From: CAG-791 sp002392385
GTDB lineage: Bacteria > Bacillota > Clostridia > Lachnospirales > Lachnospiraceae
Direction: 5' to 3'
Length of the DNA stretch: 44,889 nt
NCBI GenBank assembly: GCA_946616295.1
Contig: CAMOIU010000016.1
Location: 1-44,889, forward strand
Under the pieces are notes generated by a model. It searched no databases. It was not told the origin of the DNA and worked only from the letters and a program-made list of their open reading frames with translations. The position numbers and the translations under genes were made by a program. Each line of letters begins with the position of its first letter. Within the stretch, counting starts at the first letter, position 1. Below are positions 1-6,554 of this stretch, piece after piece.

Positions 1-19
1 AACTTAAAGAATAATGTGT

Positions 20-60
20 ATCCCCTGTCATCAGTGTATGGTGGCAGGGGATGTTTTATT
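20..60. terminator. Intrinsic terminator, probably bidirectional
   Basis: An 11-bp stem pairs 20-30 with 42-52 (one G-T wobble). On the plus strand it is followed by GTTTTATT. On the minus strand it is followed by a T-rich stretch and begins 12 bases after the stop of the coding remnant at 65-247. It could end that remnant's transcript, a plus-strand gene left of the window, or both. Confidence 0.65.
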
Positions 61-64
61 GCTG

Positions 65-247
65 TTATTTGATTCGGATCTTTAGGGACTGGCCATCATT
101 ATCAGACCAGCGAAGGCGGTGCGAATTATTATTCTTGATCAGATCGATTTTCAGCCATCTATGATTACCATATGAGTTTTCCGCAATGCGGAAGACGATC
201 TTTGTCTTGTCATATAGCCCCTGTAATTTCTTTTGGTTTACAATACT
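65..247 (-). pseudogene. Coding remnant, C-terminal fragment of an unknown protein
   Basis: On the minus strand an open frame of 60 codons runs to a TAA at 65-67. It reads like real protein, with stretches such as YDKTKIVFRIAENSYG and NHRWLKIDLIKNNNSHRLRW. It begins right after an in-frame stop (248-250) and contains no ATG, GTG or TTG near its start with a ribosome site. The composition (many N, K, I, R) differs from the Ala/Gly-rich neighbours. The simplest reading is the 3' end of a decayed or interrupted gene whose upstream part was lost where the 62-bp repeat array (271-580) now begins. I do not recognise the family. A frameshifted start or a sequencing error would be alternatives. Confidence 0.4.
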
Positions 248-270
248 TTACTTCCTACCCCTCGTCAAAG

Positions 271-580
271 ATAAATCACGCACCGGATAACGATATCAGG
301 CCAGCCCGTTATCAGCTGTGTGGACAGAAGCTATAAATCACACACCGGATAACGATATCAGGCTGGACCGTTACCAGCTGTGTGAACAGAAGCTATAAAT
401 CACGCACCGGATAACGATACCAAGCCGGACCGTTATCAGCTATGTGAACAGAAGCTATAAATCACGCGCCGGATAACGATATCAGGACAAACCGTTACCA
501 GCTGTGTGAACAGAAGCTATAAATCACGCACCGGATAACGATGACAGGACAGACCGTTATCAGCTGTGTGAATAGAAGCA
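271..580. repeat. Five tandem copies of a 62-bp repeat
   Basis: Units begin at 271, 333, 395, 457 and 519, exactly 62 bp apart, each starting ATAAATCACGC and ending near ACAGAAGC. Copies differ by a few substitutions. Each holds GATAACG near its start and CCGTTATC (or CCGTTACC) in its middle, which can pair in some copies, plus the palindrome CAGCTG. There is no unique spacer, so this is a minisatellite-type array rather than a CRISPR. Function unknown. Confidence 0.9.
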
Positions 581-585
581 ACGAC

Positions 586-617
586 CCGCCCCGGCATCCG
601 AAAGGATACCGGGGCGG
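586..617 (-). terminator. Hairpin downstream of the membrane GH3 gene
   Basis: A GC-rich stem (CCGCCCCGG with CCGGGGCGG, extended by ATCC/GGAT) closes on a GAAA tetraloop and sits about 50 bases past the GH3 stop. The following minus-strand sequence is only mildly T-rich, so it may be an intrinsic terminator or an RNA-stabilising hairpin. Confidence 0.55.
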
Positions 618-664
618 ATCGTATGGATCATTCTTGCGTCAGATCAGGTGATCTGTCTTCATGA

Positions 665-3658
665 TCAAGCTTTCTTCTTGCCGCTCTTGAACATCAGGAA
701 GCCGAGGGCCAGAAGGGCGGCGATGACGACGCCGGCGCCGATGTAGATCTTGGTGAAGAGCTGAGACATCTTGTCAGGTGCGTTGGCCGGATCACCGTTT
801 GCATAGTAGCCGGAATTGCCGACCGTGTACAGGATGTTCTTGCAGGCCTGGCGCATAGCCTTGGTGGCGGTGGCGCTGGTGTCGGAGAACACGTTGGACG
901 GTGCGGAAGCGAATCCGAGCATGAGGTCGTTGCCGTTTCTCACGCAGTGATCGGAGATCATGTAGCCGTAGGAGCCGTCATAGTCGGTCTCGACCATGCC
1001 GACGAATCCCCACTCGTCACGAAGGACGTTCTGCAGCAGATGCGCGTTGGCGCAGCTGGGCTCGGTGCCGATCCAGTTGAAGGAGCTCATGACCGCGCGG
1101 CTGGTGCCGGTGAAGCCCTTGGTCGCCATCTCGAAAGGCTTGAGATAGATCTCACGGATGGCCTGCTCGGACGCGAAGGTCAGCAGGAAGGAGCAGCGGT
1201 TGGTCTCCTGGTCATTCAGCGCGAAGTGCTTGATGTAAGGGTAGACGTTCTTGGTGGCCGCGCCGTTGCACTCTGCCATGGCCATCTTGCCGGCCAGGAC
1301 GCCGTCTTCGGAGTAGTACTCGAAGTTACGGCCTGCGAAAGCGTTGCGGTGCGTGTTCATAGCGGGTCCGTACCAGCCGTAGTTGTTGGCATCGACGTAT
1401 TCCTGTGCCATCTTCTCACCCATCTCATAGATGAGATCGACGTTCCAGGTCTGGGCCATCAGGACTTCCGCGGGATAGGCGGTACCATAGGCGCCGGTGA
1501 TGAAGTTGGACAGACCGGCAGGGCCGTCGCAGTCGCTGGTAGCGATCTTGCCGACGCTGGGGATAGCCGCTGTCTGCCAGCCGCCGACGTTGATCATGGT
1601 GGACATATCCTCGAAGGTCAGCTGATCCAGGAGCTGTTCCCAGGCAGGATCGTCGTAGGACTTGCCATAGAGATCATAGAGGGTCATGCCGTTCTGGGCG
1701 CCCAGAGCAGGCATCTCATCGGCAGGATCGTCGAAGGCGGTGGGATCATAGAAGCCCACTGCGTAGGTCTCGATGACCTTGCGGACATCGTCGCTCATGA
1801 GCCTTGCGTCATCCGAAGGAGCCGCTGTGGCTGTCGCGTAGTTGGCGAAATGATCTTTTCTCGAGAGCTGCTCGAAATCACCGCGGGAATACTCCTCGAA
1901 CTGGTTGTTGGCAGGGACGAGGTCGGTGGAACGGCCGGCGCTGTAGTCGACGTCCGCGTCCACGGTGAAGGTCTCTTCCGCCACGACGGTATGGGAGTCG
2001 CTGCGGACGGAGATGGTGTAGTCGCCGGCTTCCAGGATGTAGCCGCCGCCGTTGACCTTGATACCGGTGTCATAGGAGGCCAGGTCTTCCTTCGGGATGG
2101 AGAAGGAAACCTTTTCGGAAGCGCCGGGTGCCAGCTCTGCAGTCTTGGCAAAATCGACCAGGTTCACAGAAGCCTTCTCGATGCCGCCATTGGTATACGG
2201 AGGTGTGAAGTAGATCTCCACCACGTCCTTGCCGGCCACATCGCCGGTGTTGGTGACGTTCACGTCGAAGGTGATGTTGTCGCCGTTCGCCGCGAAGTTT
2301 TCGATCTTCTCATCGAAGGTGGTGTAGGACAGTCCGTAGCCGAAAGGATACTGGACATGCTCTTCGTAGTTGATCAGGCCTTCTTCCGCCGCGGTCTCGT
2401 AGAACTTGTAGCCGACATAGATGCCTTCCACATAGTTGACGAAAGCCATGTTGCCTTCGTAGGCGGCGTCCGCTGCCAGGATGGCCTGCTTGAGGTCATC
2501 GACGTTGGTGAAATTGAAGTTGCCGAAGTTGTTCCAGGTAGGGGTCGTAGTCAGATCGCGCACATAGGTGTCGATCGTGTGGCCGGAGGGGTTCACAGCG
2601 CCGGAGATGATCTCGCCGAGGCCGGTGAAGCCGGTGTTGCCCGCGCCGGGTGCCAGGATGACAGCGCCGATCTGGGGATACTCATCCACCCAGCCCAGCT
2701 CCATGGGGTTGTTGGCATTGATGATGACAACGACCTTATCGAACTCGGAGCAGACCTTCTCGACCATGTTCTCTTCCGTCACGGAGAGCTCAAGGAAGTG
2801 CTCGCCGGGCTCGAAGTCATCATAGTCGCCGTTGTTGGTGTAGGTGGCGTTGGTGTAACCGTACTGAGCGGGGATCACGGAGACCTTCTCAGCCAGGTTG
2901 TAGGTGCCGTGAATGACGGCGTTCATATCGGTCGGCAGATCCGCGCCTTCACCGCCGCTGCGGCTGATGACGATCACGGCCGTGTCGGAGAAGTTCTTGG
3001 CTTCGGTCATAAGCTCATCTGTGTACTTGTCCACAGTGGGCTCAGGAAGCGTCCAGTCCTGGGTCTGCATGGCCACGGTAGGACGGGTGGGCTGGTATGC
3101 CACGTACATATCCGTCAGGCTCTGGTTGGTCTCGAAGCCGGCGTTCTGCAGGGACTGCAGGATGCCCACAGCCGTGGAGCCGTCGGAGGAACCGGAACCG
3201 GTGCCGCCGAAGATAGGATTGGTGCTGCCCCAGCCGAAGACGTTCAGTGCCTTGGTGTCGCTCAGGGGCAGCAGGCCCTCGTTCTTCACGAGTACCAGGC
3301 CCTCCTCGCCAACGCGGGCAATGACCTCTTTACTGGCCTCCACAGTCTCTTCGGAGAGGTTGACACCGCTGCCGTTGAGGAAGGTGGAGATGTTGGTCTT
3401 CAGCGGACCGTTGCACATGGAGCTGACGATCACGGTGACGGCCAGCACGAAGGCTGCCAGCGCGCTCATACGGGTGAACGCCTTGGTGCCCTTCTTCATG
3501 CGCCCGGCAAGGATGAGCACGACGATCAGGATCACAAGCGCCGCCAGGATCCCGTACACGTAGCCCATGCATATGCTCAGGTAGGATGTGAGGTCCGCTT
3601 CGCTGACACCCATACTGTAGAAAATGGGTCCCAGCAGGTTCTGTAAGATTTGCTGCAT
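665..3658 (-). CDS. Membrane-anchored GH3 beta-glucosidase with inverted domain order
   Basis: A 997-residue glycoside hydrolase family 3 protein, probably an ectoenzyme that removes terminal beta-glucosyl (or related) residues from oligosaccharides. The order is inverted: two N-terminal membrane segments (about 29-51 and 64-82), then the GH3 alpha/beta C-type domain (about 110-450, starting VLVKNEGLLPL, ending in the YPFGYGLSYTTF motif), a fibronectin-III-like domain (about 450-570), then the TIM-barrel catalytic domain (about 640-930), and a C-terminal membrane segment (about 968-990) before KSGKKKA. The barrel shows KHFALNDQE and GRNFEYYSED. The nucleophile is probably the first Asp of ETDYDG near 889, where the usual motif is SDW. 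The positive-inside rule puts the enzyme outside with both ends tethered. GGGAGGG precedes the ATG. It lies downstream of the two-component genes and has its own promoter with LytTR-type repeats. The exact substrate cannot be read from sequence. Confidence 0.93.
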   Translation of the reverse strand: MQQILQNLLGPIFYSMGVSEADLTSYLSICMGYVYGILAALVILIVVLILAGRMKKGTKAFTRMSALAAFVLAVTVIVSSMCNGPLKTNISTFLNGSGVNLSEETVEASKEVIARVGEEGLVLVKNEGLLPLSDTKALNVFGWGSTNPIFGGTGSGSSDGSTAVGILQSLQNAGFETNQSLTDMYVAYQPTRPTVAMQTQDWTLPEPTVDKYTDELMTEAKNFSDTAVIVISRSGGEGADLPTDMNAVIHGTYNLAEKVSVIPAQYGYTNATYTNNGDYDDFEPGEHFLELSVTEENMVEKVCSEFDKVVVIINANNPMELGWVDEYPQIGAVILAPGAGNTGFTGLGEIISGAVNPSGHTIDTYVRDLTTTPTWNNFGNFNFTNVDDLKQAILAADAAYEGNMAFVNYVEGIYVGYKFYETAAEEGLINYEEHVQYPFGYGLSYTTFDEKIENFAANGDNITFDVNVTNTGDVAGKDVVEIYFTPPYTNGGIEKASVNLVDFAKTAELAPGASEKVSFSIPKEDLASYDTGIKVNGGGYILEAGDYTISVRSDSHTVVAEETFTVDADVDYSAGRSTDLVPANNQFEEYSRGDFEQLSRKDHFANYATATAAPSDDARLMSDDVRKVIETYAVGFYDPTAFDDPADEMPALGAQNGMTLYDLYGKSYDDPAWEQLLDQLTFEDMSTMINVGGWQTAAIPSVGKIATSDCDGPAGLSNFITGAYGTAYPAEVLMAQTWNVDLIYEMGEKMAQEYVDANNYGWYGPAMNTHRNAFAGRNFEYYSEDGVLAGKMAMAECNGAATKNVYPYIKHFALNDQETNRCSFLLTFASEQAIREIYLKPFEMATKGFTGTSRAVMSSFNWIGTEPSCANAHLLQNVLRDEWGFVGMVETDYDGSYGYMISDHCVRNGNDLMLGFASAPSNVFSDTSATATKAMRQACKNILYTVGNSGYYANGDPANAPDKMSQLFTKIYIGAGVVIAALLALGFLMFKSGKKKA

Positions 3659-3695
3659 ATTATTCCCTCCCTAAAGAATAATGTTGTGACATCTC

Positions 3696-3762
3696 ATTAT
3701 AACATCAGATACCTGATTCAACTTTCCATGTCACAAACTGTCGCGTGCGTGTCACAAATTAT
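3696..3762 (-). promoter_or_regulatory. Promoter of membrane GH3 with LytTR-type operator
   Basis: The minus strand has a perfect -10 TATAAT (3696-3701) but a poor -35. Upstream lie two direct repeats TTTGTGACA-N12-TTTGTGACA (3729-3737 and 3750-3758), 21 bp apart. Shifted by a few bases, the proximal one reads ACAGTTTGT (3733-3741), a full match to the published LytTR-domain half-site [TA][AC][CA]GTTN[AG][TG]. The distal one reads ATAATTTGT (3754-3762, 7 of 9) and overlaps the histidine-kinase stop codon. A weak -35 with an upstream operator fits activation by the neighbouring regulator. A third TGTGACA lies in opposite orientation at 3685-3691. Confidence 0.7.
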
Positions 3763-5117
3763 TCTTCCGCAGACTCATGCCTTTCCTCTTCCGGCATGGG
3801 GATCAGGATCCTGAGGGAGAAAATATGATCCTTCATGTCATAGGTGAGCGTGCCGCCGTATTTTTCCGCCGCGTAGCGCATGCTGCGGATCCCGTTGCCG
3901 TGGTTGGCTGGGTCCGGTTTGGTCGTGCGGAGGTTGTCCCCGTCCTGCAGCAGTTCGTTCTCGCAGTAATTGTCGACGCGGATGAAGAGGAATCCCCTCC
4001 GTCCGGTCACCTGCATGTGGATCAGCCGCTTCTCCGGATCCTCCACAAGGGCCGTATTCTCGATGGCGTTGTCCAGGGCATTGCCGAAGATCGTGCAGAT
4101 ATCGGTCACATGCATGAAGCTGAGCAGACGCCCGTCCGCCACGCAGGTCAGCTGGATGCCCTGGCTCCGGCCGCGGACGGACTTGCCCGCGATGATGGCG
4201 TCGAGAACGTGGCTGCCGGTCTGTTTCTCCGGGCGGTACTGTTCCAGCTCACGCTCCAGGACGTCCAGATATTCCGACCGCTCCGCCGCGTTGGCCGCCG
4301 CTCTGAGACCTGCCAGCTGGTGCTTCAGATCATGATATTTCAGGTTGATGATATCGATCGTATCCTGATAGCTCCGGTAGCTGTCGTACTGGGATTTGAG
4401 CATGGCCGTGACAGCTGTCAGCTCCTGCTCCGCCTTGAGCTCATTGATCCTCGTCTCAAAAGCGTAGAGGATGGACAGACCGCCGAAATCCACCAGCGTC
4501 CTTATGCTGAAGATATCCTGCTCGATCCTGGCGCTGAAGGGCGTGTTGACAGTGATGAAGCTCAGATTGCTGAGGGTGAAGGTGAAAAGGGCGATCATGC
4601 CGGCAGCCGCCACCTCCTGGTAGGAATAGGCGATATTCTTCTTGCCCCGCAGCAGCTTCCACTGCAGCCAGCCGTTCACCAGAAAGACCAGCAGATAGAT
4701 ATGGATCATAAAGATATACGATGTCTGAAAGAAGTCCTGCAGCAAGCTCGTACTCTGAACCGGCTCATGACGGAGCAGGAAGAACCACTCCAGCTGCCAC
4801 TCCAGAGAGGCAGCGAACTCGGCCAGGATGAAGGCGTGAAAGGTGGAATACAGGGTGAGCAGCAACCCCTTCCCGCCCGCGACCGCTATATAGAGGAACA
4901 TCATACTGAAGGCGATCAGCATGCAGGGGATCCAGAGAATGACGGGCACGGTGGCCGTCAGGATCAGAAAGGAGCACTGAAGGACCAGCGCCGCCGCGGA
5001 GACAACTCCGAAGCGCCAGCCCTTCATCCGCCCCGGTATCAGAAGCAGATATAAAAAACAGGCCCCCCACTCAGCGAGGCCTGTATAGAATCTGGGAATG
5101 TCCTGCATCACTCTCAT
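3759..5117 (-). CDS. AgrC/GHKL-type sensor histidine kinase
   Basis: A 452-residue membrane sensor kinase, partner of the LytTR response regulator that ends 9 bases upstream. The N-terminal ~210 residues form about six hydrophobic segments with no recognised extracellular sensor domain. A linker leads to the HDLKHQ motif near 264, which holds the likely phospho-accepting His. A GHKL ATPase domain follows, with N box GNALDNAIENT near 347 and a G-box-like HGNGIRSM near 408. This is the AgrC/HPK10 layout that senses peptides or small ligands through the membrane domain. A GAGG ribosome site precedes the ATG at 5115-5117. The ligand is unknown. Its placement between the regulator and a glucosidase gene suggests a carbohydrate or peptide cue. 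Confidence 0.9.
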   Translation of the reverse strand: MRVMQDIPRFYTGLAEWGACFLYLLLIPGRMKGWRFGVVSAAALVLQCSFLILTATVPVILWIPCMLIAFSMMFLYIAVAGGKGLLLTLYSTFHAFILAEFAASLEWQLEWFFLLRHEPVQSTSLLQDFFQTSYIFMIHIYLLVFLVNGWLQWKLLRGKKNIAYSYQEVAAAGMIALFTFTLSNLSFITVNTPFSARIEQDIFSIRTLVDFGGLSILYAFETRINELKAEQELTAVTAMLKSQYDSYRSYQDTIDIINLKYHDLKHQLAGLRAAANAAERSEYLDVLERELEQYRPEKQTGSHVLDAIIAGKSVRGRSQGIQLTCVADGRLLSFMHVTDICTIFGNALDNAIENTALVEDPEKRLIHMQVTGRRGFLFIRVDNYCENELLQDGDNLRTTKPDPANHGNGIRSMRYAAEKYGGTLTYDMKDHIFSLRILIPMPEEERHESAEE

Positions 5118-5126
5118 GGCATTACC

Positions 5127-5831
5127 TCAATGACTGCTGAAGTACTCCGTCAGGGCCTCCATAAAATCTGTCCGCCGCGCGCGGCTGATCAGCAGATCGT
5201 CACCCCCGACGCGACACATACCATCGGAGACGCTGTCCACATGGCGCAGATTCACGAGATAGCCCTTGTTGCAGCGGAAGAAACCGCTGTCCGCAAGTGC
5301 CTCCTCCGCGCTCTGCATACGTTCCCGCAGTCTGTATTCTCCCCGGGCCGTATGGTAGACCAGCGTGTGCCCCTCGCTCTCGATATAGTAGATCTCGTCC
5401 GCGCTCAGCCTGACGATCTGGTTCCTCAGATTCAGGATGATCGTCTTCTCCGGATCCTTCCGGATACGGGCCAGAGCCCTATCCAGCTTGGTGGAGAAGG
5501 CAAAATAGGCGACCGGCTTGACCACATAATCCAGGGCGTCCACCTGATACCCCCGGATCGCGTAGTCCGTCCGGTTGGTAATAAACATGATCAGGACCCC
5601 GGGGTCCCGCTCCCGGATCTTCTCCGCGGCCGTCATACCGTCCATGAAGGGCATCTGAATATCCATCAGAATAAGGTCATAACCGCCCCTGTAATCCTCC
5701 GCGATCTCATCCCCGTCCGAGAACCGGTCCGTGCGGAAGGTGATCCCCTTCTCCTTACTGAAACGGGTCAGATATTCCTGCAGCTGGTCCGCGTACAGGT
5801 CCTCATCCTCAACTATGGCCACCGAAATCAT
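5127..5831 (-). CDS. LytTR-family response regulator (LytR/AlgR type)
   Basis: A 234-residue DNA-binding response regulator. The receiver domain (1-120) has the acidic pocket VEDED, the phospho-acceptor Asp in LILMDIQMPF near 55 and the conserved Lys in VVKPV. The LytTR DNA-binding domain (about 130-232) carries typical stretches such as DEIYYIESEGH and FFRCNKGYLVNL. I chose the ATG at 5829-5831 (MISVAIVEDED) because AAGAGGAG sits just upstream. An in-frame ATG 27 codons earlier would overlap the promoter and a dyad and lacks homologous sequence. It is co-transcribed with the kinase gene. Its likely targets are the two GH3 promoters, which share LytTR half-sites. Confidence 0.93.
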   Translation of the reverse strand: MISVAIVEDEDLYADQLQEYLTRFSKEKGITFRTDRFSDGDEIAEDYRGGYDLILMDIQMPFMDGMTAAEKIRERDPGVLIMFITNRTDYAIRGYQVDALDYVVKPVAYFAFSTKLDRALARIRKDPEKTIILNLRNQIVRLSADEIYYIESEGHTLVYHTARGEYRLRERMQSAEEALADSGFFRCNKGYLVNLRHVDSVSDGMCRVGGDDLLISRARRTDFMEALTEYFSSH

Positions 5832-5858
5832 AACACTCCTCTTCACCGCATAGCTGAC

Positions 5859-5901
5859 AAGAATCAGGACCGGCACTCCATCTCTACCGATCCTGATTCT
5901 T
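5859..5901. repeat. 15-bp perfect-pairing dyad in the regulator leader
   Basis: Positions 5859-5873 pair with 5887-5901 over 15 bp (one G-T wobble) around a 13-base loop. The dyad starts at the predicted transcription start of the response regulator and lacks a T-tract on the minus strand. It could be an operator, a 5'-leader hairpin or a terminator for the gtrA transcript. Confidence 0.6.
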
Positions 5902-5903
5902 CT

Positions 5904-5932
5904 ATTGTACATATTCTTTTGTGCGGAAACAA
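5904..5932 (-). promoter_or_regulatory. Promoter of the two-component operon
   Basis: On the minus strand a -35 TTGTTT (5927-5932) lies 17 bp from a -10 TACAAT (5904-5909). The predicted start is near 5897, about 65 bases before the regulator ATG. No LytTR half-site pair is visible here, so strong autoregulation is not indicated. Confidence 0.6.
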
Positions 5933-5951
5933 GTCCGGTTCCGCCTTCCGG

Positions 5952-6515
5952 TCAGGCTTTCTTCTTGCCGAAGCCTTCCGCGAAGATGGTCTTGTCGATA
6001 GCGAAGATGATCACCATGGACACACCGCCGGTGACAACGGTGGTCACGATGTTGCGGATGCCGTCCGGCACGTGGAAAGCGGCCGTGACCGGGTTCCAGA
6101 TGCAGGTGAAGAGGTTCATGATGAAGAACACACCCAGCGCGCCGGCGAAATGGCACAGGATCTGCGGCACCACGGGGCCCTTGCTGCGGAAGGTGACGTT
6201 CCGCTGCAGGGGGAAGTTGATGCACTCGCCCAGGATGATGGAGGTGAAGTTGGCCAGGGTGAAGGCCAGGCCGCCGTCCGCCAGGCTGTTGCCGATGACG
6301 GCCAGGGTCAGCGGCACGCCCAGGACTGTGGTCTCAATGCCGGGCCAGGTCCAGGCCACATCGCCCACCATGCCCCGGAAGAGGCCGGGCAGGAAGGTCA
6401 GCAGTCCCCACTTGAGGAAGGTGACCACATAGCTGAAGATCAGGAAGAGACCGCCCTCGCGGATCCACTGGGCCGCCTTGGGGTGCTTCTCGGCAAAACT
6501 ATCCATAAAACTCAT
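5952..6515 (-). CDS. GtrA-like polytopic membrane protein
   Basis: A 187-residue membrane protein with about four hydrophobic segments. The second half has the GtrA-family signature: a helix followed by INFPLQRNVTFRSKG, matching the usual N-phi-x-x-x-R-x-x-TF pattern. GtrA proteins are linked to transfer of lipid-linked sugars across membranes, but many members have no known role. It begins 39 bases after the cytoplasmic GH3 gene with a good site (AAGGAG) before the ATG, so it is co-transcribed with that enzyme. It ends KKKA, as does the membrane GH3, which places the C-terminus in the cytoplasm. Family assignment is moderately sure; function is open. Confidence 0.75.
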   Translation of the reverse strand: MSFMDSFAEKHPKAAQWIREGGLFLIFSYVVTFLKWGLLTFLPGLFRGMVGDVAWTWPGIETTVLGVPLTLAVIGNSLADGGLAFTLANFTSIILGECINFPLQRNVTFRSKGPVVPQILCHFAGALGVFFIMNLFTCIWNPVTAAFHVPDGIRNIVTTVVTGGVSMVIIFAIDKTIFAEGFGKKKA

Positions 6516-6554
6516 ATTAATCTCCTTCTGGCACGGATGCCTGAATCTCTTTCT

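Noticed and set aside
271..580. CRISPR array
   Set aside because: The whole 62-bp unit repeats with no unique spacers.
947..3646. Plus-strand open frame of about 900 codons
   Set aside because: Antisense to the membrane GH3, whose motifs are unmistakable.
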